DNA of 39,058 bases from JAGOLU01 sp964542665 (GTDB lineage: Bacteria > Patescibacteriota > Microgenomatia > UBA1406 > GWC2-37-13), in assembly GCA_964542665.1 (NCBI GenBank), contig CAZIUF010000007.1:1-39058 (forward strand). The letters run 5' to 3'. Below are positions 6,211 to 14,877 of the stretch, piece after piece (position 1 is the stretch's first letter; each line of letters opens with the position of its first letter). Made by a program: the position numbers and the translations under genes. The notes beneath the pieces were generated by a model, which worked only from the letters and a program-made list of their open reading frames with translations, was not told where the DNA came from and made no database searches.

Positions 6211-8154
6211 ATGGCCGAATATAACGCAGCGTCAATCACCGTCCTCGAGGGCTTGGATCCAGTCCGCAAACGACCAGGGATGTATATCGGTTCGACGAGT
6301 CAGACGGGAGTCAATGAGTGTCTCCGAGAGATCCTTGACAACTCAGTCGACGAAGCATTGGCCGGATTTGCGAAGCATATCATCGTCAACTGCGAGAAAA
6401 ACGGCTACTACACCGTCTACGACGATGGTCGCGGTATCCCCACAGACATGCATCCCAAGGAAAAAGTCTCCGCGATGGAGCTCGTATTCACGAAGCTTCA
6501 TGCAGGAGGGAAGTTCGATGGAGGAGCCTACAAGATCTCGGGAGGTCTCCATGGTGTCGGCGCATCGGTTGTGAATGCATTGTCTGATCATCTGATCGCT
6601 GAGGTGACCCGTGATGGCAAGGTCTATCGTCAGGAATACAGCAAGGGTGTCCCCAAGGGCCCCGTCAAAGCAGTCAAAGAGCCGATGCTTAAGAACCCGT
6701 TTGGTCGGGGGACCGCGGTGTCGTTTTATCTCGATAAATCAATCTTTAAAGAAACCGTAGAGATCAACTACCCAGCCTTCAAAAAGCTGATGAAAGAGCG
6801 GGCATATCTCCACGCCGGACTTGATCTGCGGATCGAGAACTTCATTTTGAACGAGCGGACGGGATACTTTTTCGATGGAGGTATCGTGTCGATGGTCAAC
6901 GACATCAATCGTGGTCGAAAGGTCTTGCATGAACCGATCTTTTTCAAAAAATCGGTCGAAGACAAAGAAGTCGAGATCGTCATCCAGTACAACGATGGTA
7001 TGGCTGAAAATGTCAGCTCCTATGTGAACACGATCAACACTCACGAGGGTGGAACGCATTTGACGGGCTTCCGGACCGCACTGACCCGCGTCATCAATAC
7101 CTACGCAAAGAAAAATCTATCTGAAAAAGAGTATAAAGAAGCATTCACGAGTGATGACGTCCGCGAGGGTTTGACTGCAGTCATCTATATGAAGATGCCG
7201 TCGACGAATCTGCAGTTTGAGGGTCAAACCAAGGGCAAACTCGGTAACTCTGAGGTCCAACCATTTGTTCAAACTGCTACCGGCGAATATCTCGATACAT
7301 TTTTTGAAGAAAATCCCCGAGTTGCGAGAGAGATCCTTGGACGTATGGTCCTCTCACAACGAGCTCGGCTCGCCGCAAAGGCAGCCAAAGATGCAGTATT
7401 GCGCAAAGGTGCATTTGAGGGATTGGGTCTGCCCGGCAAACTCGCCGACTGTCAAGAAAAAGATCCCGTACTCTCAGAGCTCTTCATCGTCGAGGGCGAC
7501 TCCGCAGGTGGTTCGGCCAAACAAGGTCGAGATCGCAAAGTCCAAGCTATCCTCCCACTGCGTGGAAAGATTTTGAATACTGAGCGTGCCTATCTTGATA
7601 AAGTCCTCGCGTTCAAAGAGCTCAAGGACCTCGTCATCGCACTAGGTATGGGTATCGGCGAGACGATCGACTATGCCAAGCTCCGCTATCATAAAGTGGT
7701 CATCATGACCGATGCCGACGTCGACGGCGCTCACATCCGCACGCTGATCCTGACCTTTTTCTTCCGACACCTACCCGATATCGTCTCTAGGGGTCATGTA
7801 TACATCGCCCAACCGCCACTATTCAAGATTGTGCATGGCAAAAAGATGGCGTATGCCTTCTCACCCGATGAGCGAGACAAAACGATAGTGGAGTGGGAAA
7901 AAGCAAATAGTAAAGAAGGGAAAAAGTTTGATCGCGAATCCGTCATCGTCCAGCGATACAAGGGTCTCGGAGAGATGAATCCTGAGCAGCTTTGGGAAAC
8001 GACGATGGATCCGGCACATCGCAGTATGAAGCAAGTGACGCTCGAGGACACACATGAAGCAGATCAGGTCTTTGCGATGCTGATGGGTGACGAAGTCCCC
8101 CCACGCAAAAAGTTTATTATTACTCACGCAAAACTTGCTAATCTCGACATTTAA
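6211..8154 (+). CDS. gyrB: DNA gyrase subunit B
   Basis: GyrB is the ATPase subunit of gyrase, which introduces negative supercoils. The order is a GHKL ATPase domain (LDNSVDEALAGFA, then DDGRGIPTDMHP and GGLHGVGASVVNALS), a transducer, and a TOPRIM domain with EGDSAGG and DADVDGAHIRTL metal-binding motifs, ending with the gyrase-type QRYKGLGEMNPEQLW. At 647 residues it is the short form without the proteobacterial insertion. It shares an operon-like run with ppa and gyrA, and since gyrA follows it is called gyrB rather than parE. No ribosome binding site precedes the ATG. Confidence 0.97.
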   Translation: MAEYNAASITVLEGLDPVRKRPGMYIGSTSQTGVNECLREILDNSVDEALAGFAKHIIVNCEKNGYYTVYDDGRGIPTDMHPKEKVSAMELVFTKLHAGGKFDGGAYKISGGLHGVGASVVNALSDHLIAEVTRDGKVYRQEYSKGVPKGPVKAVKEPMLKNPFGRGTAVSFYLDKSIFKETVEINYPAFKKLMKERAYLHAGLDLRIENFILNERTGYFFDGGIVSMVNDINRGRKVLHEPIFFKKSVEDKEVEIVIQYNDGMAENVSSYVNTINTHEGGTHLTGFRTALTRVINTYAKKNLSEKEYKEAFTSDDVREGLTAVIYMKMPSTNLQFEGQTKGKLGNSEVQPFVQTATGEYLDTFFEENPRVAREILGRMVLSQRARLAAKAAKDAVLRKGAFEGLGLPGKLADCQEKDPVLSELFIVEGDSAGGSAKQGRDRKVQAILPLRGKILNTERAYLDKVLAFKELKDLVIALGMGIGETIDYAKLRYHKVVIMTDADVDGAHIRTLILTFFFRHLPDIVSRGHVYIAQPPLFKIVHGKKMAYAFSPDERDKTIVEWEKANSKEGKKFDRESVIVQRYKGLGEMNPEQLWETTMDPAHRSMKQVTLEDTHEADQVFAMLMGDEVPPRKKFIITHAKLANLDI

Positions 8155-8205
8155 AATTTATAACGTAGTCGCGCTTAAATTCAATTATCAATTCTAAATT
8201 ATCCC

Positions 8206-8724
8206 ATGTCACTCACCAACCTTTCCCCCGGAGACAAGTGTCCAGAGGTCGTGCTCGCCATCATTGAGATTCCAGAGCGCTCAGATATCAAGTATGAACT
8301 TGATAAAGACACTGGCGTCATCATGGCAGACAGATTCCTCCATGGATCCAATGTGTTTCCATTTAACTACGGATTTATTCCGGGCACGATGACCGGCGAC
8401 GGAGATCCAACAGACATCGTCGTCATCTCAAGCTCTCGTATGTCACCAGGCACAGGCATCAAGGTCCGCCCCATCGGTATGCTCGAGATGCAAGATGAAG
8501 AAGGTCCAGATGCGAAGATCATCGCTGTACCCATCGCCAAAGTTGATCCATTTTATGCACACGTCAATGAGATCACTGATCTGGATGAGCCAACACGACT
8601 CTTAGTTAAGCATTTCTTTGACACCTACAAACTCCTTGAAAAGGGAAAGTTTGTAAAGACGGGAAACTATGTCGGAAAAGAAGCGGCGTACAAAGAAATC
8701 AAAAGCTCGATCGTTAAAAAATAA
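8206..8724 (+). CDS. ppa: Inorganic pyrophosphatase, family I
   Basis: This enzyme hydrolyses pyrophosphate to phosphate, pulling nucleotide polymerisation and aminoacylation forward. The 172 residues carry the family I active-site pattern: IEIPERSDIKYELDKDTG near the start, FPFNYGFIP in the middle, and GDGDPTDIVV with the metal-binding aspartates. It sits between gyrB and gyrA, 51 nt after gyrB, and is followed by a hairpin that probably separates it from gyrA. The gyrB-ppa-gyrA order is not a standard cluster. Confidence 0.96.
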   Translation: MSLTNLSPGDKCPEVVLAIIEIPERSDIKYELDKDTGVIMADRFLHGSNVFPFNYGFIPGTMTGDGDPTDIVVISSSRMSPGTGIKVRPIGMLEMQDEEGPDAKIIAVPIAKVDPFYAHVNEITDLDEPTRLLVKHFFDTYKLLEKGKFVKTGNYVGKEAAYKEIKSSIVKK

Positions 8725-8734
8725 ATAGTTATAC

Positions 8735-8764
8735 CAGTTGAAAATCCTGACGGATTTTCAACTG
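8735..8764 (+). terminator. Hairpin between ppa and gyrA
   Basis: A perfect 13-bp stem, CAGTTGAAAATCC (8735-8747) with GGATTTTCAACTG (8752-8764), closes a TGAC tetraloop 11 nt after the ppa stop. The downstream T-run is broken (TTTATTTATT), so it is a terminator or attenuator of moderate strength. Confidence 0.65.
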
Positions 8765-8789
8765 AGGTGATTTATTTATTCGCATTTAA

Positions 8790-8829
8790 ACCTGATAACT
8801 TGAAAACTTTATAACCTTATAACTTTGTA
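8790..8829 (+). repeat. 8-nt tandem array (ACYTKATR family) before gyrA
   Basis: Five consecutive octamers read ACCTGATA, ACTTGAAA, ACTTTATA, ACCTTATA and ACTTTGTA, ending 8 nt before the gyrA ATG. The same words occur in the array at 37726. Confidence 0.75.
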
Positions 8830-8837
8830 ACCCACCT

Positions 8838-11426
8838 ATGACCAACCTCACCACCTCCGGCATCGTTGCCGAAATGAAATCAGCATATCTCGATTACGCG
8901 ATGTCTGTCATCGTAGCCCGTGCACTCCCTGATGTCCGTGACGGCTTGAAGCCAGTCCACCGCCGCATCCTCTACATGATGCACAAGCAGGGATTTGGCA
9001 GTGGAGGACGATTTGTGAAGTCGGCACGTGTCGTCGGAGACGTCTTGGGTAAGCTGCATCCACACGGAGATGCGCCAGTTTACGAAGCCATGGTCCGTCT
9101 CGCCCAGGAGTTTTCGATGCGATATCCGCTCATCAAAGGTCAAGGAAACTTTGGATCAATCGACGGTGATCCACCAGCCTCGATGCGGTATACCGAAGTC
9201 AAGATGAATAAAATCGCCGAAGAAATGCTTCTCGATATTGAAAAAGACACCGTCCTCATGCGTGACAACTTCGACGCAACACTTCTTGAGCCAGAGTATT
9301 TGCCAGCCAAGTTGCCAAACCTTCTCCTCATGGGAAGCGAGGGTATAGCCGTCGGTATGGCGACCAAAATCGCGCCACACAATCTGACCGAGCTCGTCGA
9401 CGCGGTCGTATACATGATCGACAAAGCTCAACTCGATAAAAATGCCTACAAAGCATTCGAAAAAGCCAAGGCAAAAGAACCAAAAGTCAAAGTCGTACCC
9501 GATGCGTATGGCATCGTGCCTTTTGATGCGACAGCCCGTGATCAAGCATCGTGCATGGAGTATGGAGTCACTTTGGATGAGCTCCTTGAGTTCGTCAAGG
9601 GTCCTGATTTCCCCACTGCCGGCGTCGTCTATGGCGCTGCAGACATCCGTGAGATGTACGCCTCAGGTCGATCATCAGTCATCGTTCGAGGAGTTGCTGA
9701 TATCGAAGAGATGAAATCAGGCAAGTCAGCGATCATCATCACGCAACTACCGTACCAAGTCAATAAAGCCAATCTCGTCGAAAAAATCGCAACACTCGTT
9801 GTCGATAAAAAAATCCTTGGTATCTCAGATCTGCGTGATGAGTCTAACCGTGAAGGTATCCGGGTCGTCATCGAGCTGAAGCGCGATGCGACACCAAAAC
9901 AAGTGTTGAACAATATCTACAAATACACTGAGCTCCAAACTTCGTTCCCGGCCAATATGGTCGCCTTGGTCGAAGGAGTTCCTCAGACACTTGGTCTCCA
10001 ACCTATTTTGGAATATTATCTGAAACATCGTGTCGATATCGTGACTCGTCGTAGTGAGTATGAGTGGCGTGAGGCACGGATGCGTGCTCATATCCTCGAG
10101 GGATATATCATCGCCCTTGATAATATCGATGAGATCGTCGAAATCATCAAAAAATCAAAAGACGAGCCAGAAGCCCGAGAAAAACTGATGAAGAAGTTTA
10201 AGCTGTCGGAGGTACAATCAAAAGCTATCCTCGACATGCAACTTCGACGATTGACTGGACTTGAGCGCGATAAGATCGAGTCAGAGCTCCGTGAGCTGAC
10301 TGCACTCATCAAGCGACTTGAGCTGCTGATGCAAGATGTGATCAAGATCCTCGCTGTCATCAAAGGCGAGCTCCTTGATATCAAAAAAACATTTGGTGAT
10401 GAGCGCAAGACCAAAGTAGTGAAATCTCGACCCGGTGAGCTCTCAGATGAGATGCTGATCGAAAACAAAGACGTACTCGTCGTACTGACCAAAGATGGAT
10501 ATATCAAATATGTTCCCCATGATACTTTCCGTTCACAGCATCGTGGCGGTCAGGGAGTCTCTGGTATGGAAACCAAAGAGACAGATGATGTACAAAATAT
10601 CATTGCCGCTCAGACACATGATTATGTCATGTACTTCACCAACACCGGCCGAACATTCCAAACTCGTGTATGGGATATCCCCGCTGGCTCACGTATCAGC
10701 AAGGGCAAAGCTATAGTCAATGTGATCACCTTGAGACCTGACGAGAAGGTCACCTCAATCCTCACCTTTGCTCCAGATCAAGCCAAGGCCCGTGGTGGAG
10801 CAGATTCTGCTGAAATCAAAGATAAATACGTCGTCATGTTTACCAAAAATGGTACGATCAAAAAAAGTGAGTTCGTCGAGTACAAAAATATCAGAACCAA
10901 CGGTATGATTGCGATCCGACTTGATATCGGTGACGAACTCAAGTGGGTCATGCTGACTGACGGGACAGCCAATATGATGATGGTGTCCAACCGTGGCAAA
11001 GCGATCATGTTCCCTGAAAAAGAAGTCCGTTCAATCGGTCGATCCGGCATGGGTGTCCGAGGTATGGACGTGGAGGAGGGCGACAATATCGCTGCCGCTG
11101 AGATCATCACCAAAGCAGATATGAAAAAGTCCATCATGGTCATTGGTGAGCGCGGTATAGGTAAAAGAACCGCAGTCAGCGAGTTCAAAGATCAACACCG
11201 AGGTGGAAAAGGTGTCAAAGTAGCCGCTGTTGATGATAAGTTCGGTCAGGTAGCCTTCATGGGTCTGATCGAGCCTGAGCACCAAGACGTCGTCATGACC
11301 TCTAGTGGTGGTCAAGTCGTCAAGATCTCACTCAAAGAAGTGCCTCGATCTCGCACCGCCAAGGGTGTTATCCTGATGCGACTCAAGAATAAAGAGGAAA
11401 AGATCGTCGGCGCAACACTGTTGTAA
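8838..11426 (+). CDS. gyrA: DNA gyrase subunit A
   Basis: GyrA cleaves and rejoins DNA in the gyrase heterotetramer. The 862 residues show the DGLKPVHRRILY breakage-reunion domain, the active tyrosine at 118 (SMRYTE), and a C-terminal beta-pinwheel with the GyrA box QHRGGQG (567-573) and a related QHRGGKG (786-792), which supports gyrase rather than ParC. The quinolone region reads HPHGDAPVYE: Ala79 and Pro80 take the places of E. coli Ser83 and Ala84, and Glu83 that of Asp87. About 45 extra residues occur near 200-245, before the GVTLDELLEFVKGPDFPTAG segment. A tandem octamer array fills its leader. Confidence 0.97.
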   Translation: MTNLTTSGIVAEMKSAYLDYAMSVIVARALPDVRDGLKPVHRRILYMMHKQGFGSGGRFVKSARVVGDVLGKLHPHGDAPVYEAMVRLAQEFSMRYPLIKGQGNFGSIDGDPPASMRYTEVKMNKIAEEMLLDIEKDTVLMRDNFDATLLEPEYLPAKLPNLLLMGSEGIAVGMATKIAPHNLTELVDAVVYMIDKAQLDKNAYKAFEKAKAKEPKVKVVPDAYGIVPFDATARDQASCMEYGVTLDELLEFVKGPDFPTAGVVYGAADIREMYASGRSSVIVRGVADIEEMKSGKSAIIITQLPYQVNKANLVEKIATLVVDKKILGISDLRDESNREGIRVVIELKRDATPKQVLNNIYKYTELQTSFPANMVALVEGVPQTLGLQPILEYYLKHRVDIVTRRSEYEWREARMRAHILEGYIIALDNIDEIVEIIKKSKDEPEAREKLMKKFKLSEVQSKAILDMQLRRLTGLERDKIESELRELTALIKRLELLMQDVIKILAVIKGELLDIKKTFGDERKTKVVKSRPGELSDEMLIENKDVLVVLTKDGYIKYVPHDTFRSQHRGGQGVSGMETKETDDVQNIIAAQTHDYVMYFTNTGRTFQTRVWDIPAGSRISKGKAIVNVITLRPDEKVTSILTFAPDQAKARGGADSAEIKDKYVVMFTKNGTIKKSEFVEYKNIRTNGMIAIRLDIGDELKWVMLTDGTANMMMVSNRGKAIMFPEKEVRSIGRSGMGVRGMDVEEGDNIAAAEIITKADMKKSIMVIGERGIGKRTAVSEFKDQHRGGKGVKVAAVDDKFGQVAFMGLIEPEHQDVVMTSSGGQVVKISLKEVPRSRTAKGVILMRLKNKEEKIVGATLL

Positions 11427-11443
11427 TATTGAATATTAGATTC

Positions 11444-11471
11444 AGGTGGGCCGATCTAGATCGGCCCACCT
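11444..11471. terminator. Bidirectional terminator between gyrA and the convergent gene
   Basis: A perfect 28-nt palindrome, with AGGTGGGCCGATC (11444-11456) pairing with GATCGGCCCACCT (11459-11471), starts 17 nt after the gyrA stop and is followed by CTTT. It lies between the stop codons of two converging genes. Confidence 0.8.
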
Positions 11472-11503
11472 CTTTCCACATCTACGACTCTTTGAATTAC
11501 ATT

Positions 11504-13405
11504 TTATGTAGCTTTAATACGACGCAAGTACTGGTCATAGGGTTCATGAAGGACTGCTCCACTTGGCAGGTTTTCTATCACATTTACAGGATTGACTCGA
11601 ATCCACCGGTCTCCACTCCCGTTACTCATCTCGCTAGTATCAATTGCATCTCGAGTAGCTTTTTTTATCTCTCTGTCAGAATCCGCAAATCCTTGCATTG
11701 CTGGCAATCCTCCCTGTTTTATCTCAGCGTGTTGTGGTAGCTTGGTTGCATTACCCATTCCAATGAACGCCTTGTCAAGCGCGGTGATTTGTGTATCTCG
11801 CCTGAGCGTATCAACAGCAATAGTTATTTTATCGCCATATGTTGCCAAGAGTCTCTCTGCTATTTGGGCTCCATCACTGGCCACGGTTTGTCCAGATGTA
11901 TCATGAAGAGTGACGATACGAGCATTCCCAAGTAAAGTTTCAATGACGGCTTTAAGCAGTGCATTATTTCTGAATGATTCCATTTCTGCCTCGCTGAGGC
12001 CGTTTGCCCTTCCCATCTCCATAGTACGGCTAAAGAACCACCCGGCAGTTTGTTGCAAAACATGTATTTTAGACTTTTGAAATGTATCTACGAGATTCTG
12101 GGCATCGACATTTTTTCCGATCGACTGCACTGCTTTATTGGCTATCATTCTCAATCCCTCGGTAAGGGTATGCTTGATTTTATCTCCAACTGTTGGAGCA
12201 CGATTGAACGCTTCCCTATGGATCGGCGCTGCAAGATCCTTCGCTTCGGCAGGTGCACCACCAAGAAAGGTATCAATACCATTCTGATTGATTAGAAAAT
12301 CAAGCGCATCTGAGGTACTATCAAAAGCCTTGTCACGTCGTTGATTCCCAGTAAGATGAGTTGTTTCCGGATGTTCATACCGCTGAAACATTTCCTTGAT
12401 ATTGTCTATGATTTCTTCGCGATCGCTCGCTGTAGCTAAGGTCAGTGCAACGACATGTTCCTGTAGTTTTTTACCGTCTTCGGGATCAATTTTCTTTATT
12501 ACTTCAGCGATAGTTGACGCTGCTTGTTGAAATAGTTCTGCTTTCTTAAAAGCACCATTGCTCCAATCGACCTCGTTGATATACGAGGTACGGCCGTCAC
12601 TTGGGTTAATTCTATATTCTCCTTGAGTAAGACCCTGCACTATTGCAGTACGAACTACGGCATCAGCGCGCAGCGAGGACACCATCTCACCTTGAGGTTT
12701 CTTCGGATCGATAGTAAAGCAGATGTCATATCCTGCATCCCGCATAAAATCGATTGCTCCTACATTGCCGGCTTCAGCCATTTTCTCAGGAGACATATCA
12801 GCTGACATTTCTTTGCTAATTCCCGCTAACAAGCCTATTGCTTTCGGTTTTTCAGTTTTGGTATTCGTATCGCCAACCCAAGCTATGCCCCCTCCATAGA
12901 TACCTATTTTGATTGGTCGCTTGAATGGTTTACCCTCTTCATTATCTGCTAACCGTCTGGCATTTTCCTCATTGATCCATTTGCGCATCTCTTGGACAAC
13001 TTGATCTGCATGGTGCTTGTCAAGCTCATCTCTGTATAGTCTATCTACTGAAAATGCCTGAGGCACAGCTTCACCCTTTTGAATCGTACGCTGCATGGCT
13101 AATTCTCTGGGTTTTACATACCTTTCATAAACTGACATCTTGGCTAGACCATCAAAGTCAGGCATGGCAAGATCACCCGCAGTATATACACCAACAGTTT
13201 GCACTTCTGACGAAGGAATATGCTTGGCTTCCGCCTTTGCTTCGACAACATTTCCCCACGCTTTGGTGAGAGTTTCTGACTTTTTATATTTTTCTGGGCT
13301 TTTTTGTTTTTCTGGTGTAGATGTTGCGGGTACTGTGCGCTCAGAAGCCTTGGCTACACGAGGTTCTGCTCCATTTGGTTGTTGAGCAACACTAGCTTCT
13401 GACAT
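11504..13405 (-). CDS. Large hypothetical cytoplasmic protein
   Basis: The 633-residue product has no signal peptide or membrane segment. The first 65 residues are low-complexity and charged (Ala/Lys/Glu/Pro/Thr) and probably disordered. The rest looks globular and mostly helical, with one strand-turn segment, IGIYGGGIAWVGDTNT (about 167-182). I recognise no family and no catalytic motif. It stands alone between the gyrA terminator and the divergent folD, with its own good promoter and a leader of about 10 nt. A lineage-specific protein is likely; a structural search would be the way to place it. Confidence 0.7.
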   Translation of the reverse strand: MSEASVAQQPNGAEPRVAKASERTVPATSTPEKQKSPEKYKKSETLTKAWGNVVEAKAEAKHIPSSEVQTVGVYTAGDLAMPDFDGLAKMSVYERYVKPRELAMQRTIQKGEAVPQAFSVDRLYRDELDKHHADQVVQEMRKWINEENARRLADNEEGKPFKRPIKIGIYGGGIAWVGDTNTKTEKPKAIGLLAGISKEMSADMSPEKMAEAGNVGAIDFMRDAGYDICFTIDPKKPQGEMVSSLRADAVVRTAIVQGLTQGEYRINPSDGRTSYINEVDWSNGAFKKAELFQQAASTIAEVIKKIDPEDGKKLQEHVVALTLATASDREEIIDNIKEMFQRYEHPETTHLTGNQRRDKAFDSTSDALDFLINQNGIDTFLGGAPAEAKDLAAPIHREAFNRAPTVGDKIKHTLTEGLRMIANKAVQSIGKNVDAQNLVDTFQKSKIHVLQQTAGWFFSRTMEMGRANGLSEAEMESFRNNALLKAVIETLLGNARIVTLHDTSGQTVASDGAQIAERLLATYGDKITIAVDTLRRDTQITALDKAFIGMGNATKLPQHAEIKQGGLPAMQGFADSDREIKKATRDAIDTSEMSNGSGDRWIRVNPVNVIENLPSGAVLHEPYDQYLRRIKAT

Positions 13406-13421
13406 AACATTGATGCCTCAG

Positions 13422-13450
13422 AGTATATGGAGCACTTCTTTGGCTATCAA
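13422..13450 (-). promoter_or_regulatory. Promoter of the 633-residue protein gene
   Basis: On the reverse strand TTGATA (13450-13445), a 17-nt spacer and TATACT (13427-13422) form a good promoter 16 nt before the ATG. Confidence 0.65.
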
Positions 13451-13543
13451 CATACATCCTACGTGAAGCGCAACCCCTATGCAAGATCTTAGACTGGTCT
13501 ATCGTATCACGTGCCTGCCCCACTTCACGCTTAAGTCACGGTG

Positions 13544-13549
13544 TATAAT
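13544..13549 (+). promoter_or_regulatory. -10 box of folD
   Basis: TATAAT ends 7 nt before the ATG at 13557. This decides the start: the upstream in-frame ATG at 13479 would lie before the promoter. No convincing -35 is seen. Confidence 0.6.
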
Positions 13550-13556
13550 CAAATCC

Positions 13557-14474
13557 ATGCTTATCCCGTGCACCGCGATCAATACTCGTCTCAAAGAAAT
13601 ACTCAAAACTGAGGTAGAATCGCTTAAAACTAAATCGATCGTGCCTCGACTCCTAGCGATCATCATCGGCGACTCACCCGAGCAGCAGTCATATGTCCGG
13701 ATCAAGCGCCGAATCGCCGAGGAGCTTGGAGTAGAGTTCGTGCTCTGGCAGCTCCCCGAGATCCCAACTCCTGTCATTTTCACTGAGTTGCTCAAGCTTA
13801 AGATAGCAGAAGTGGCTCCCCATGGAGTGCTGATACAACAACCGCTCCCACCCGCATATGACATCACCAAAACCTATCTCGATATCCCTATCTACATGGA
13901 CATCGAGGGGCACGTTAACCGTCTGTACACATTCCCTCTCGTGCTCTCATGCATACTTGGTCTATCGTGGGTATATTATCGTCAAACCTCAATCCATGAA
14001 CATATCCACCTCGAATTTGTAAAACTCCCCATAGCCTTGAGCCCCAAAATGATTGATTGGCTCCGCACACGGACCATCGTCGTCGCTGGTCGTGGTTTGA
14101 CAACTGGGAAACCAATCGCACAATACCTGACGAGTCTCAATATCCCGTACCAACAAACTAACTCTCGCAGTAAAAAAAACGATGATCTCTATCGCTCGGC
14201 TGACATCATCATCACCGGAGTTGGTAAGGAAATCCTTACACCAAAAAATATTAAGCCTGGCGTCGTTTTACTAAACTTTGGTCTGCGTGAAAAAATCACA
14301 GACGGGCACAAGCGACTCAAAGGTGACTATGACGATGACGTGATAAAGGATATTGCTGCGCTTTACTCAGGCACTCCTGGCGGTCTCGGCCCTGTCGACG
14401 TCACCTGCATGTATGCGAATCTGATCTCCGCTGCAAAGAGAGCCGGTCATCAGGTCGAAAGTCTTCAGGTCTAA
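13557..14474 (+). CDS. folD: Divergent methylenetetrahydrofolate dehydrogenase/cyclohydrolase
   Basis: FolD interconverts methylene-, methenyl- and formyl-tetrahydrofolate with NADP. The 305-residue protein keeps the catalytic Tyr-x3-Lys (SYVRIK), the GVLIQQPLPP substrate motif, the Rossmann segment VAGRGLTTGKPIAQYL, and TPGGLGPVDVTCM near the end. It is unusual: KDVDG is MDIEG, the central PCTP motif is not seen, GRS is GRG, and about 20 extra residues lie near 130-160. The last eight residues (HQVESLQV) and the stop codon are encoded by a copy of the 8-nt repeat. The start at 13557 is set by the -10 box. Activity is likely but should not be assumed, given the motif changes. Confidence 0.85.
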   Translation: MLIPCTAINTRLKEILKTEVESLKTKSIVPRLLAIIIGDSPEQQSYVRIKRRIAEELGVEFVLWQLPEIPTPVIFTELLKLKIAEVAPHGVLIQQPLPPAYDITKTYLDIPIYMDIEGHVNRLYTFPLVLSCILGLSWVYYRQTSIHEHIHLEFVKLPIALSPKMIDWLRTRTIVVAGRGLTTGKPIAQYLTSLNIPYQQTNSRSKKNDDLYRSADIIITGVGKEILTPKNIKPGVVLLNFGLREKITDGHKRLKGDYDDDVIKDIAALYSGTPGGLGPVDVTCMYANLISAAKRAGHQVESLQV

Positions 14475-14485
14475 GGTCATCAACC
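14448..14485 (-). repeat. 8-nt array overlapping the 3' end of folD
   Basis: Read on the reverse strand the units are ACCTTAG, ACCTGAAG, ACTTTCG and ACCTGATG, the same order of words (ACCTGAAG-ACTTTCG-ACCTGATG) as at 37782-37804. The folD stop TAA lies inside the array. Confidence 0.75.
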
Positions 14486-14495
14486 AATAAAATAT

Positions 14496-14864
14496 ATGAA
14501 AGTTAAATCATTCGAAGAAATAATTTCATGGCAATTAGCGCAAGATCTTACTATCGAGCTATACAGAATCTTAAAAACATGTAAGGATTTTGAGTATCGA
14601 AGTCAGATACTCAGAGCAGTTGTGTCCATTTCATGCAATATTGCAGAAGGATTCGAAAAAGATACGGATAGAGACTTTATACGTTATTTATATATCGCAA
14701 AGGGTTCATGCGGTGAAGTGCGTTCTCTTTTGTATATAGGTGAACGATTAGAGTATTTGCCTGCTCATGAGCGTAAGAAATTGCATGAAACTTGCATAAG
14801 AATCTCAAAACTTCTTAGCGCTTTCATCAAATCACTTAGTCCATCCGTTAGACGTTCGACCTGA
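14496..14864 (+). CDS. Four-helix-bundle protein (S23 / 23S rRNA intervening-sequence family)
   Basis: This family is often encoded in 23S rRNA intervening sequences and also occurs as free-standing genes; its molecular role is not settled. The 122 residues are all-helical and carry the family signature VSISCNIAEGFEKDTDRDF near residues 43-61, followed by FIRYLYIAKGSCGEVRSLL. There is no rRNA nearby, so it is the free-standing type. It lies 21 nt after folD and ends 4 nt before miaA. Its last codons and the miaA start codon run through a copy of the 8-nt repeat. Confidence 0.88.
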   Translation: MKVKSFEEIISWQLAQDLTIELYRILKTCKDFEYRSQILRAVVSISCNIAEGFEKDTDRDFIRYLYIAKGSCGEVRSLLYIGERLEYLPAHERKKLHETCIRISKLLSAFIKSLSPSVRRST

Positions 14865-14877
14865 TGACATGAAGACC
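14852..14877 (+). repeat. 8-nt array across the four-helix gene stop and the miaA start
   Basis: The units ACGTTCG, ACCTGATG, ACATGAAG and ACC follow one another. They contain the TGA stop at 14862-14864 and the ATG of miaA at 14869. Confidence 0.65.

Noticed and set aside
14496..14864. The four-helix-bundle gene as part of an rRNA intervening sequence
   Set aside because: No 23S rRNA sequence flanks it; both neighbours are protein genes.
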